A stretch of DNA of 44,415 nt from an uncultured Flavobacteriales bacterium (lineage in GTDB: Bacteria; Bacteroidota; Bacteroidia; Flavobacteriales_D; Sanyastnellaceae). Below, piece after piece: positions 35,666 to 44,040 of the stretch. Every line of letters starts with the position of its first letter. Position 1 is the first letter of the stretch. The DNA is taken from positions 1 to 44,415 of the forward strand of contig CALBSW010000004.1 in NCBI GenBank assembly GCA_937967465.1, written 5' to 3'. The notes beneath the pieces are model-generated. The model saw nothing but the letters and a program-made list of their open reading frames with translations. It was not told where the DNA came from and did no database searches. The translations under genes and the position numbers were made by a program.

Positions 35666-38047
35666 ATGCCCCGCATCCCATCCGCCCTGTCTGTTTTGCT
35701 GGCCTTCGCCACGCTCTGTTCCCTGCCCACGGTTTCGGGTCAAGGAGGACGGTGTTCGGCCGAGGATCACCTCGCTGTTCAACTCGAGGCCGACACGGTC
35801 TTTGCCCGGAGCTTCTTTGCTTTTGAGGCCGCGATGGAAGCCCGGCGGTCGACCGGGTATCGGACGGGTGAGCAATACACCCTTCCTGTGGTGGTCCACA
35901 TCCTGCATGACGGAGACGGAGTCGGCGAGGGCGCCAACATCTCCGAGGACCAGGTCATGAGTGCCATCACGGCCTTGAATGCCGATTTTGATGGCAGCAT
36001 GGGTGGGTCCGACATCAACATCCAATTCGAGTTGGCCTCCAGGGACCCTGAAGGCCACCCGACCAACGGCATCGTCCGTCTCAATGTGGCCGAGATCCTG
36101 CCGGAATTCGCGGAACACGGCATTGTCACGGACAACCTCAGCGCCCCCACTGCAGATGCCGCCGTCAAGGCGCTCAGCCATTGGCCAGAAACGGACTACA
36201 TCAATGTGTATGTGGCTTCCAAGCTCAACGGGGGCACTTCTCCACTCGGCTATGCCTATCTGCCGCCCGTCACAGGCGTGATCGACGGCATCGTGGTGCA
36301 CCACCAAGTCTTTGGGGTCGGAGATGGGTTTGACCTGATGAACAACTTCGACCTGAACCGCACCCTCACCCACGAGGTCGGACATTACCTCGGGTTGTAC
36401 CACACGTTCCACCTCACCCAGAATTGTGGTGAGGAGACGAATTGCGCCGCGCAAGGGGACCGCGTGTGCGACACCCCACCCACCACCGGCACCATCGGAT
36501 GCAATGCCATGGAGTGTGAGGGCACGATGGTCGAGAATTTCATGGACTACGGCAACGATGCCTGCATGACGTCCTTCACGGATGGCCAGCGCGATCGGAT
36601 GCGGGACGCCCTCCTCGAACATCGGGCGAGCCTGCTCGAAAGCACGGGCACCATTCCTGTCGTGGACACGGATGCCGGAGTGGCGTCCATCCAAGGCATC
36701 GCGCCCGCGGGCTGCAATGCGACCCACGCCGTGGAAGTGGCCTTGCAGAACTTCGGCTCCTCCACGGTGACCGAAGCCGACATCCATTTCAGCCTCGACG
36801 GCGGCCCCGAGCTGACCGTCGCCTGGAACGGCACGCTGTCTTCGGGTGAATCCACGCTCGTCCCCCTCCCCGAGCTTGCGGCGGGCGTGGGAGAGCACAA
36901 CCTCACGGTATGGAGCGACCTGGATGGAGACGGCTATGCCGACAACGATGCCCAGTCCTTGGACTTTTCCGTGACGGAGGGCGCGCTTCTTCAGATGGAC
37001 ATCCAATTCGACTTCTTGCCCTTCGGCATCAGCTGGGAGGTGGAGAACGACGACACGGGCGAGATGCTCCTCGAAGGCGGCGACTATGTCAATGCCGAAT
37101 TCTCAGGTGAATTCATCACCGCGGGAGGCTGCGCGACGCCGGGATGTTACACCCTGACCGTGGAGGATCTGTTTGGCAATGGCATGCACTACGAGCCCCA
37201 AGGCTGGTATGCCTTGAGCGACGCGGACGGCAACGTGCTGGGCACGGCTGGAGGCGACTTCGGCGCCTCGATGAGCCACAATTTCTGTCTGGACGGTGGT
37301 GCGGTGACGCCCTGTGCCGATGAGAATGGCAATGGCGTCTGCGACGATGACGAGGATGCGCTCGTCACGGCCATTCCGGGATGCACGGACGAGGTGGCAT
37401 GCAATTTCGATGCGGAGGCCACAGAGGACGATGGCGGTTGTGAGTATGCAGCGGAGAACTACGATTGCGACGGCAACCTGCTGGTGGTGATCGAAGGCTG
37501 CACGGATTCAGAAAGCTGCACCTACGATGCAGAAGCCAACACCGACGATGGCAGTTGCGACTACCTGGACGCCCTCGGCGATTGTGGCGGAGACTGCGCG
37601 GCCGACCTCGATGGCGATGGCATCTGCGATGATGCGGAAATCCCAGGTTGCACGGACGACGGCGCCTGCAACTACAATGCCGACGCCACGGAAGAAGACG
37701 GCGGATGCGAATACGCCGCCGAAGGCTACGACTGTGATGGCAACCCCCTGGTCAGCAGTGTCGCCGACCTCGGAACGGACATCGCCCCATTGACGGCGTA
37801 TCCGAATCCCGCCTCATCCGGCGAGCTTCAAGTCGCGGGCTTGCCAGCTCCGGGCCGCTACGAAATCGTGGCGCGTGATGCCCGCGGACGCGAATTGGAC
37901 CGCAACCTGCTGCGGACGTCTGCAGGCCCCCGTGGATGGACCCTTCAGCCCCAACTTGCCCTTGCGGCCGGCATGGTGTTCCTGCAGGTCATCCCATTGG
38001 ACGACCCCGCGACGCAGCCTTTGACTGCGCGGGTGTGGATCCGTTGA
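35666..38047 (+). CDS. secreted M43 (cytophagalysin/pappalysin-type) zinc metalloprotease with T9SS tail
   Basis: A 793-residue extracellular protease with signal peptide MPRIPSALSVLLAFATLCSLPTVSG. The M43 domain (about 70-325) has HEVGHYLGLYH with zinc ligands His236, His240 and His246 and catalytic Glu237, a Cys-rich segment (NCGEETNCAAQGDRVCD) and a Met-turn region (CMTSFTDGQ). A CARDB-like domain follows (about 335-435), then the unnamed beta domain (about 435-545), then three GCTD-type Cys/Asp repeats with a DLDGDGICDD calcium-type turn (about 570-695). It ends in a type A T9SS tail (LTAYPNPASSG). The 35517-35665 upstream region is AT-richer than its surroundings and shows no clear -7 box. 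It is likely secreted to digest proteins. Confidence 0.93.
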   Translation: MPRIPSALSVLLAFATLCSLPTVSGQGGRCSAEDHLAVQLEADTVFARSFFAFEAAMEARRSTGYRTGEQYTLPVVVHILHDGDGVGEGANISEDQVMSAITALNADFDGSMGGSDINIQFELASRDPEGHPTNGIVRLNVAEILPEFAEHGIVTDNLSAPTADAAVKALSHWPETDYINVYVASKLNGGTSPLGYAYLPPVTGVIDGIVVHHQVFGVGDGFDLMNNFDLNRTLTHEVGHYLGLYHTFHLTQNCGEETNCAAQGDRVCDTPPTTGTIGCNAMECEGTMVENFMDYGNDACMTSFTDGQRDRMRDALLEHRASLLESTGTIPVVDTDAGVASIQGIAPAGCNATHAVEVALQNFGSSTVTEADIHFSLDGGPELTVAWNGTLSSGESTLVPLPELAAGVGEHNLTVWSDLDGDGYADNDAQSLDFSVTEGALLQMDIQFDFLPFGISWEVENDDTGEMLLEGGDYVNAEFSGEFITAGGCATPGCYTLTVEDLFGNGMHYEPQGWYALSDADGNVLGTAGGDFGASMSHNFCLDGGAVTPCADENGNGVCDDDEDALVTAIPGCTDEVACNFDAEATEDDGGCEYAAENYDCDGNLLVVIEGCTDSESCTYDAEANTDDGSCDYLDALGDCGGDCAADLDGDGICDDAEIPGCTDDGACNYNADATEEDGGCEYAAEGYDCDGNPLVSSVADLGTDIAPLTAYPNPASSGELQVAGLPAPGRYEIVARDARGRELDRNLLRTSAGPRGWTLQPQLALAAGMVFLQVIPLDDPATQPLTARVWIR

Positions 38048-38048
38048 A

Positions 38049-38501
38049 TCAAGGAGCTTCAGCTCCTGCGGCGCCCTGGCCCCATGCTTCCAGCCATGCG
38101 GTCAGGGCGTCTTCCATTTGGGCCTGGGCGCCAAACAGCACGCCAAACGCCCTCAAATGCAGGGGCACATCGTGCAGGCGCCAAGACGCTTTGAGGTGAC
38201 AATCCGCGCCCGTCCCCCATTCCATCCGTCCGGACACCAGGTGTTCGCCATCCGGCCCCATGGAGGAGCACACCACGCCCTCCCCGCTCTGTTGTGGTGC
38301 AGTCCAAGACGGCGTCCAGAAGGGCACCTCCACGGCATCCACTGGAAGGTACTCAGGCAGGTGGTTCAACAGCGACTCCCGGTCCGCGGTGCACGGCAAA
38401 GCCACCTCCACGAGACATTCCGGTGGCCACGCCAAACACAAGGTCAAATGCCCCAGAAGTGCCACGACCAGCACCATGGACCACATTTTGAGGTGCGCCA
38501 T
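38049..38501 (-). CDS. hypothetical exported or membrane-anchored protein
   Basis: A 150-residue protein starting MAHLKMWSMVLVVALLGHLTLCLA, a signal peptide or anchor, followed by WPPECLVEVALPC and a Trp-rich body with four Cys outside the leader. The start at 38501 leaves one base after the glycosyltransferase stop; an earlier in-frame start would overlap it. Its stop lies one base from the stop of the convergent protease gene. I recognise no domain. Coexpression with the glycosyltransferase is likely. Confidence 0.65.
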   Translation of the reverse strand: MAHLKMWSMVLVVALLGHLTLCLAWPPECLVEVALPCTADRESLLNHLPEYLPVDAVEVPFWTPSWTAPQQSGEGVVCSSMGPDGEHLVSGRMEWGTGADCHLKASWRLHDVPLHLRAFGVLFGAQAQMEDALTAWLEAWGQGAAGAEAP

Positions 38502-38502
38502 G

Positions 38503-39549
38503 TCAGTGGGTGTTGGTTGGGTATGCCGGGACCTCCCGAATGTCACCCATGGTCGAATCGCGTTGCTTGAGCAGGACCACGGCCACGTATTCGGAGAGCA
38601 GCCCCCATCCGTAAGACGCCAATTGAATCCGGGCCGCCCTCGGCACCAGCAGCGCCACCTTCACAGAGCGGGTTTTGGCCCACGCTTCGAAAAACAGGGC
38701 CCAATGCCACACCACGTAGGGCACCACTGGGAGCAACGAGAGCGCAGCACCGCACTCCATTTGCCAGCGCAATACCATTGCGGCAGGCACCATGCCCACG
38801 ACGTAGAGCAAAAAGGCACTGGGCATCCAGTGAATCGGGCGCAGCGATCCGGGAAAAAACTTCCGGATGTTCACCCGAGCGCGGCCAAAAAAACGGACCT
38901 GACGGTTGAATTGGGCGAAATCCGTCCTGCGCTTGTGGTAGACGAAAGCGTCTTCGATCAGGTCGCTTCGCAATCCGTGCGCCATCAACCGCATGGAGAA
39001 CTCGATGTCTTCCCCTTTGACGCTGATCCGATAGCCGCCACTGACCTCCCATGCCTTGCGGGAAATGCCCATGTTGAAAGAGCGCGGGTGATAGGTGCCC
39101 ACCGTGCGCTTGCCACCTCGGATGCCCCCCGTGGTAAGGGGAGATGTCATCGCGTGGCTGATGGCCTTTTGCAAGTCAGTGAAACTCTCGTGCGCCGCAT
39201 CGGGACCGCCATAGACCTCCACTTCAGGGTGGGCCGTGAGGTAGTCCTCCACAGCTTGGAAATAGTGCGGGGGAATGAGACAATCTGAATCAAACACCAC
39301 AAACCAATCCCCCTTGGCCCGCTCAAAACCATAATTCCGAGTGAACCCTTGGCGGGTGTTCTCCTTCCAGAAATAGCGGATGTCGAGCTGGTCCTTGAAG
39401 GATTCCACGATGTCTTGCGCGCCCTGCTCACTCCCATCTTCCACCACCAACACTTCGAAGTCGGTGTACGTCTGTTCCAGCAAGCTCTCCAGAAGCTCGC
39501 GGATTTCTTCTGGCCGGTTGAAGAGCGGGACGATGACGGAATAGCGCAC
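38503..39549 (-). CDS. family 2 glycosyltransferase with C-terminal membrane segments
   Basis: A 348-residue GT-A fold transferase. The N-terminus (YSVIVPLFNRPEEIRELLESL), VVEDGS, the metal-binding DSD (Asp87-Ser-Asp89 in VVFDSDCLIPP), and GEDIEFSMRLM, with the likely catalytic Asp of the ED motif, are all present. Two hydrophobic stretches near 240-260 and 268-290 place the C-terminus in the membrane. It probably adds a sugar to a membrane lipid or surface polymer; donor and acceptor cannot be told. The start codon is GTG at 39549 (CGC TAT follows), and no in-frame ATG lies upstream; its -7 box is 3 bases away. Confidence 0.92.
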   Translation of the reverse strand: MRYSVIVPLFNRPEEIRELLESLLEQTYTDFEVLVVEDGSEQGAQDIVESFKDQLDIRYFWKENTRQGFTRNYGFERAKGDWFVVFDSDCLIPPHYFQAVEDYLTAHPEVEVYGGPDAAHESFTDLQKAISHAMTSPLTTGGIRGGKRTVGTYHPRSFNMGISRKAWEVSGGYRISVKGEDIEFSMRLMAHGLRSDLIEDAFVYHKRRTDFAQFNRQVRFFGRARVNIRKFFPGSLRPIHWMPSAFLLYVVGMVPAAMVLRWQMECGAALSLLPVVPYVVWHWALFFEAWAKTRSVKVALLVPRAARIQLASYGWGLLSEYVAVVLLKQRDSTMGDIREVPAYPTNTH

Positions 39550-39552
39550 GGA

Positions 39553-39560
39553 CGAAAATA
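39553..39560 (-). promoter_or_regulatory. -7 promoter box of the glycosyltransferase operon
   Basis: TATTTTCG on the minus strand, identical to the box at 154-161, ending 3 bases before the GTG start at 39549. There is no room for a leader. Confidence 0.5.
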
Positions 39561-39598
39561 CGATGCCACCGCGGTCGACCCACAGCTGGCGCTCCCGT

Positions 39599-39606
39599 TA
39601 TCTTGG
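39599..39606 (+). promoter_or_regulatory. -7 promoter box of the DUF819 gene
   Basis: TATCTTGG, ending 4 bases before the GTG at 39611. The box supports the GTG start over an upstream ATG at 39563, which would place the box inside the coding region. Confidence 0.5.
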
Positions 39607-39610
39607 GGGC

Positions 39611-40888
39611 GTGATCACCCAAGACGCTCCCATCTTCGGCCTGCTCATGGCTTGTCTCGCCCTCGTGTTCCACACCGCGCGACTGCCCCGATTCGCAGGC
39701 TTCTACAAGTATGTCCCCGCCTTGCTCATGGCGTACTTTCTCCCGGCCATCCTCAACTCCACGGGGATCATTGCCGCAGGTGAAGGAAGCAACCTCTACT
39801 ATGTGGCGAGCCGCTACCTCCTGCCGGCCAGCTTGTTGATGTTCTGCCTCTCCATCGACCTCAAGGGCATTTTCAATCTCGGCCCCAAGGCGCTCATCAT
39901 GTTTTTCGCCGCCACAGTTGGCATCATCGTCGGCGGTCCCATCGCCCTTTGGTTGGTGGGACAGATTCGGCCAGACGTCTTTGGTGGAGACGCCCCTGAT
40001 GCTTTGTGGCGTGGTCTGTCCACCATCGCCGGCAGCTGGATTGGTGGCGGTGCCAACCAAACCGCACTCAAGGAGATTTCGCAGGCCATGGACGATCAAT
40101 TCAGCGTGATGATCATCGTCGATGTCTTCGTGGCCAACCTGTGGATGCCCTTCCTGCTCATTGGCGCTGGCATGAGCGCCGTCATTGACAAACGCTTGAA
40201 GGCCGACGCTTCCGCAGTGGATGAACTGAAGGAGAAGGTGGAAGCATACCAAGCGAGCATTGCCCGCATCCCCTCGTTCAATGACCTGATTGTCCTGCTG
40301 GGCGTCATTTTTCTCATGGTCGGGGTCGCCCACTTCCTCGGCACCCACATCAGCGGGGGCATCACCGCGGCATTCGACGCTGCATTGGCAGACAATCCCA
40401 ACTCCCCTGTGCGGTTCCTCAGCAGCCTGAAATCGCACTTTTTCTGGCTGGTCTTCCTGGCGACCGCGATGGGCGTGTCCCTCAGCTTCACCCCCATGCG
40501 CTCGTACGAGGGCGCCGGAGCCAGCAAGCTTGCGAGTGTCTTCCTCTATGTGCTGGTGGCCACCATCGGCGCCAAAATGGACATCGGAGAGCTCATTCAC
40601 TCGTGGGAACGGTATTGGCCTGTTATCCTCATCGGACTGCTCTGGATGCTGGTGCACGTGAGCGTGCTGCTGATCGTCGCGAAGCTCATCCGCGCCCCCT
40701 TCTTCTTTGTGGCTGTCGGAAGCCAGGCCAATGTCGGGGGAGCGGCCAGCGCCCCCATTGTCGCGAGTGCCTTCAGCCCTGCGCTGGCACCTGTGGGTGT
40801 GCTGCTCGCCGTACTGGGCTATGCCGTGGGCACGGTCGGCGCCGTAGTCTGCATGGAGCTCATGCGGGTGATCAGTGGGGGCGGATGA
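39611..40888 (+). CDS. DUF819 family multi-pass membrane protein
   Basis: A 425-residue inner-membrane protein with about eleven predicted helices. Family-like motifs include RYLLPASLLMFCLSIDLKGI, STIAGSWIGGGANQTALKEI, VANLWMPFLL, YVLVATIGAKMDI, and the conserved GSQANVGGAASAPIVASAF, which recalls substrate sites of transporters related to glutamate/Na+ symporters. A charged cytoplasmic loop lies around 195-220 (KRLKADASAVDELKEKVE). The transported substrate of DUF819 is not established. The GTG start was preferred on promoter spacing. The last 17 bases overlap the convergent next gene. Confidence 0.85.
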   Translation: MITQDAPIFGLLMACLALVFHTARLPRFAGFYKYVPALLMAYFLPAILNSTGIIAAGEGSNLYYVASRYLLPASLLMFCLSIDLKGIFNLGPKALIMFFAATVGIIVGGPIALWLVGQIRPDVFGGDAPDALWRGLSTIAGSWIGGGANQTALKEISQAMDDQFSVMIIVDVFVANLWMPFLLIGAGMSAVIDKRLKADASAVDELKEKVEAYQASIARIPSFNDLIVLLGVIFLMVGVAHFLGTHISGGITAAFDAALADNPNSPVRFLSSLKSHFFWLVFLATAMGVSLSFTPMRSYEGAGASKLASVFLYVLVATIGAKMDIGELIHSWERYWPVILIGLLWMLVHVSVLLIVAKLIRAPFFFVAVGSQANVGGAASAPIVASAFSPALAPVGVLLAVLGYAVGTVGAVVCMELMRVISGGG

Positions 40889-42272
40889 CGTAGTGCGTCC
40901 GACGCCGATCGTTGGGATCCTGTTCCCTGAAAATCAAATCCACGCCGTGGCGCCGTTGGTATTCCCGGTTGACCTCCCGGATGAACTGTGCCCGCCGTGC
41001 GCGTCGTGACTCCGAAGAAAGCTGCTTGTCCAATTCGAGGTGAGCATTGAGCTCCGCACTCGACATCACCACCGTGCCCAACGCCTCCAGCGCGTCGACT
41101 TCGGGATTCGATCGCGTTTTCGCTGCCAATGATGCCTGTCCTTCCCGGGCTGAAGGCAGTGGCATTTCAGCCGGCTCAGACTTCACCATGGATGATCCTG
41201 TGCTCTCCAACGACACCGGCACCTGACGCCGCCGCCCAACGGCCCAGCCTACGGCCAGTCCAAAGCCCAAAGTCACCAGAATCAGACCCCGTTCCCACGG
41301 CCAGCCCGTACTGGCCTCCTTTCCAGCGTCCGAGATCGAGGGAGGCATCGGGGTCATCAACGCGGTCGGCTGCATGGCCTTTGTCGCGCCCTCAAACAAC
41401 TCCCCCACATTCAAGGACGTGAGCTGCACCGGTTCGCCCACATCGGAGGGACGCCACCACTCGATTTGATTGCCGCGCCCCATCGTCACCAACGCGTCAT
41501 CTGGTTCCGGTTTGAGCTGTTCGAGGTCTGCTCGTAACCAATCGGTCGTCAATACCGCCTTCAAATCCACCTTTCGAATCACCACACTTTGATGCTGGCG
41601 CACCCACAACACGTAGTCTTCCGTCTCCAAGGTGGCTGCATTGCTTCCCGGGTGGAACGAACTGAACACTTCAGTCAACCGTCCGAGAGGTTCCCAATGA
41701 AAGGACGTCAAATCCAATTCCCAGACCACCCCATCTTCGGGGTCCTGCTCCGTTTCATGAGATACAGCCACCACGGAGGACATGTCAGCCGTCAGCCAAC
41801 ACCCCGAAGCTTTGACAAACCCCGGGCCCATTCCCGTGGCCAGACGCTCCCACTCCCCGGTTCCCGGGCTGAACTCAATGAGCTTGGCGTGTTGTTCCCA
41901 GAAGCCCAGTCCTCCCAGCGCCATCAACCTGCCACGGTAGCTGAATTCAAACGCTCCATAGTTGAACCCAATGTTGTGACTCCGGCTCAAATTGAGACCC
42001 GCCGAGTCCAGAACGAGTCGCAAGTCCCCCATGCGATGCCAAATGTCACCGGCCCCACGCGGTCGCTTCACTGCGTCCCCGTCTACTCGGACGCAAACCC
42101 AATCCAAGGCTGCGTCTCCAGCTGCCAATTGGCGACCGAACTCCACTGCGTCGGAAATGTTCTCTTGGGCGAGCCAAACCTCTGGATCCATGCGCTTCGA
42201 CATGTCCTGAGCGGGGATCTCCATGTAAGAGACCCCGAGCAGCATGGAGAGCACGAATATGTTCGACTTCAT
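40872..42272 (-). CDS. putative one-TM sensor protein with cytoplasmic C-terminal domain, function unknown
   Basis: A 466-residue protein. Residues 1-22 are a signal sequence (MKSNIFVLSMLLGVSYMEIPA). Residues about 40-300 form an exported beta-rich domain with repeated kelch-like W/G strands (YRGRLMALGGLGFW, SPGTGEWERLATGMG, VVWELDLTSFHWEPLGRL). One membrane helix lies at about 328-347 (GLILVTLGFGLAVGWAV), followed by RRR. The cytoplasmic tail ends in a helical region (SSAELNAHLELDKQL ... ARRAQFIREVNREYQ ... IFREQDPNDRRRTHYVI) whose layout resembles a winged-helix-like tail I recall in Bacteroidota membrane proteins. A transmembrane sensor or regulator is inferred. The start at 42272 is chosen for the signal peptide. 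Confidence 0.7.
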   Translation of the reverse strand: MKSNIFVLSMLLGVSYMEIPAQDMSKRMDPEVWLAQENISDAVEFGRQLAAGDAALDWVCVRVDGDAVKRPRGAGDIWHRMGDLRLVLDSAGLNLSRSHNIGFNYGAFEFSYRGRLMALGGLGFWEQHAKLIEFSPGTGEWERLATGMGPGFVKASGCWLTADMSSVVAVSHETEQDPEDGVVWELDLTSFHWEPLGRLTEVFSSFHPGSNAATLETEDYVLWVRQHQSVVIRKVDLKAVLTTDWLRADLEQLKPEPDDALVTMGRGNQIEWWRPSDVGEPVQLTSLNVGELFEGATKAMQPTALMTPMPPSISDAGKEASTGWPWERGLILVTLGFGLAVGWAVGRRRQVPVSLESTGSSMVKSEPAEMPLPSAREGQASLAAKTRSNPEVDALEALGTVVMSSAELNAHLELDKQLSSESRRARRAQFIREVNREYQRRHGVDLIFREQDPNDRRRTHYVIRPH

Positions 42273-42309
42273 GATGTCCTGAAATTTCCTTCGCGCAACT
42301 GCATCCGTG

Positions 42310-42317
42310 CAAACGTA
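42310..42317 (-). promoter_or_regulatory. -7 promoter box of the putative sensor gene
   Basis: TACGTTTG on the minus strand, a perfect TAnnTTTG, 37 bases before the ATG at 42272. The surrounding 42273-42412 region is the AT-richest intergenic stretch of the window. No clear box was found for the divergent deacetylase gene. Confidence 0.58.
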
Positions 42318-42412
42318 TTCTGTCACGACTTGTTTCCACGTTATCAAATTGCGAAATCACACAATTACTACCCTGATTTTATGCGCTTTACCCCCTAGCC
42401 CACATTCACCGC

Positions 42413-43318
42413 ATGGCCCTTCGAATCGCACACGACTCCACGTATTCCCACCCCATTCCAGAGAACCACAGGTTTCCGATGGAGAAGTATACGCTGCTGC
42501 ATGGCCAGCTGATGCTGGAAGGGTTGGCCGATCCGGGTCACTGGATCGCTCCATCGCCCATGAAGCCAGAGGACATCTTGCGCACCCACGACGCAGACTA
42601 TTGGACGGCACTGGAACAGGGCGGACTGAGTGCCGCGGATGAACGGCGGTCTGGCTTCAAGTGGTCACCTCAACTCGTACTGCGCGAACGCATCATCATG
42701 CAAGGCACCCTCGAATGCGCCAAAATCGCGGCAGAAGGTGGAGTCGGACTCAACATCGCCGGCGGAACCCACCACGCGTTTGCGCACCGTCCCGAAGGGT
42801 TCTGCCTGCTCAATGATTTGGTACTGGCCGCCGATTGGCTTCATGCGCACAGAATGGCACAGCGCATCTTGGTCGTGGATCTCGATGTGCACCAGGGCAA
42901 CGGCACAGCGGCCCTCGCTGAGCAGCGCGACCATCTCTATGCATTCAGCATGCACGGCGCGAGCAATTATCCCTTTCACAAGGAAAACAGCGACTTGGAC
43001 ATCGCACTCCCCGACGGCGTAGAAGATGCAGAATACCTCCACCTCCTCTCGGAAGGCTTGCACCAGGCATTTTCGGAATGTGATCCCGACGTCGTCCTGT
43101 TCCAATGCGGTGTCGATGTGTTGGACTCCGACAAACTCGGCAAGCTCGGACTGACGATGGACGGATGCAGAAAGCGGGACGACATGGTGTTTGAGGCCTG
43201 CCGGTCTCACGATGTTGGGGTGGCCTGCGCCATGGGCGGAGGCTACTCAGAAGACATCAACCGCATCGTCGAAGCCCACATGCAGACCTTTCGCTCCGCG
43301 CGGGACCATTGGACCTGA
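42413..43318 (+). CDS. histone deacetylase family protein (class IV-like)
   Basis: A 301-residue zinc amidohydrolase of the arginase/deacetylase fold. It opens with MALRIAHDSTYSHPIPENHRFPM, a start typical of the HDAC11-like branch. The catalytic His pair is His120-His121 (AGGTHHAF), the zinc ligands are Asp158 and His160 (VDLDVHQGNG) and probably Asp235 (CGVDVLDSD), and the GGGYS loop is near the end. Bacterial members deacetylate acetylated polyamines, small molecules or proteins; the substrate here is unknown. It stands alone, divergent from the sensor gene and convergent with ribA, 31 bases apart. Confidence 0.94.
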   Translation: MALRIAHDSTYSHPIPENHRFPMEKYTLLHGQLMLEGLADPGHWIAPSPMKPEDILRTHDADYWTALEQGGLSAADERRSGFKWSPQLVLRERIIMQGTLECAKIAAEGGVGLNIAGGTHHAFAHRPEGFCLLNDLVLAADWLHAHRMAQRILVVDLDVHQGNGTAALAEQRDHLYAFSMHGASNYPFHKENSDLDIALPDGVEDAEYLHLLSEGLHQAFSECDPDVVLFQCGVDVLDSDKLGKLGLTMDGCRKRDDMVFEACRSHDVGVACAMGGGYSEDINRIVEAHMQTFRSARDHWT

Positions 43319-43349
43319 AAGCAAACGACAGGCCGCCCAACCCAACCGG

Positions 43350-43928
43350 TCAATCCAGCAGGTGGCCTGTGATTTCCGCCTTGGCCTTCAGGTAAGCCGC
43401 ATTGTCGACGGTCTGGGGCACTTGTACTGCAAGTCGGCGAACCGTCAGCCCCGCTTGTTCGAGGGCCATCACCTTCTCCGGATTGTTGGTCAACAGCTCG
43501 ACGTCTTGCACGCCGAGGTGTTTCAGAATGTGGATCGCCGCCTCATAATCTCGCCCATCCGCCTGGTGGCCGCGTGCCTCGTTGGCCTCGAAGGTGTTCA
43601 TCCCCTCGTCTTGAAGATTGTAGGCCCTCAGTTTCTCGACAAGGCCAATGCCCCTCCCCTCTTGGCGGAGATAAATGAGGACACCCCCATGCGCTTTGAA
43701 ATGCGCCAGCGCCTGGTGCAATTGCGGACCGCAATCGCAACGGGCACTCCCAAACACATCGCCGGTCATGCACTCGCTGTGCACCCTCACGGGCACAGGC
43801 CGGCCCTCTGCAGCGTCCAAACCACGGTGCAGCACCACATGCGGGAATTGATCCCCCTCCACTCCGAAAGCAGAGATGGTGTACTCCCCCCACGATGAGG
43901 GAAGACGGCTGGACACCAAGCATTCCAT
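43350..43928 (-). CDS. ribA: GTP cyclohydrolase II
   Basis: A 192-residue riboflavin-pathway enzyme converting GTP to 2,5-diamino-6-ribosylamino-pyrimidinone phosphate. It starts MECLVSSRLPSSWGEYTI. The zinc site is Cys53, Cys64 and Cys66 (SECMTGDVFGSARCDCG), followed by LRQEGRGIGLVEKLRAYNLQ and TNNPEKV. It is monofunctional: there is no fused DHBP synthase (RibB) domain. The start at 43928 is favoured because it gives the usual RibA length and sits 4 bases after a perfect -7 box. No riboswitch-like structure fits upstream. Confidence 0.95.
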   Translation of the reverse strand: MECLVSSRLPSSWGEYTISAFGVEGDQFPHVVLHRGLDAAEGRPVPVRVHSECMTGDVFGSARCDCGPQLHQALAHFKAHGGVLIYLRQEGRGIGLVEKLRAYNLQDEGMNTFEANEARGHQADGRDYEAAIHILKHLGVQDVELLTNNPEKVMALEQAGLTVRRLAVQVPQTVDNAAYLKAKAEITGHLLD

Positions 43929-43932
43929 GGCA

Positions 43933-43940
43933 CAAAAGTA
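43933..43940 (-). promoter_or_regulatory. -7 promoter box of ribA
   Basis: TACTTTTG on the minus strand, a perfect TAnnTTTG, ending 4 bases before the ATG at 43928. It leaves no room for a leader or FMN riboswitch, so ribA seems to be constitutive and leaderless. Confidence 0.62.
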
Positions 43941-43985
43941 GTCCCCCGCGCCGCGATGGTCACGACCAAGGCCCCGAACAAAACA

Positions 43986-44017
43986 GAAGGGCCGCCTCGT
44001 TTCCGAAGCGGCCCTTC
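43986..44017 (-). terminator. terminator of the partial secreted-protein gene
   Basis: A perfect 10-bp stem, GAAGGGCCGC (43986-43995) with GCGGCCCTTC (44008-44017), with an inner TCG/CGA extension and a small loop. On the minus strand it is followed by TGTTTTGTTC, and it starts 24 bases after the stop at 44041. Confidence 0.85.
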
Positions 44018-44040
44018 CACTCATTCGTTCAGCGTGTCGA

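Noticed and set aside
43929..43980. An FMN riboswitch upstream of ribA
   Set aside because: The -7 box ends 4 bases before the ATG, leaving no leader RNA in which a riboswitch could fold.
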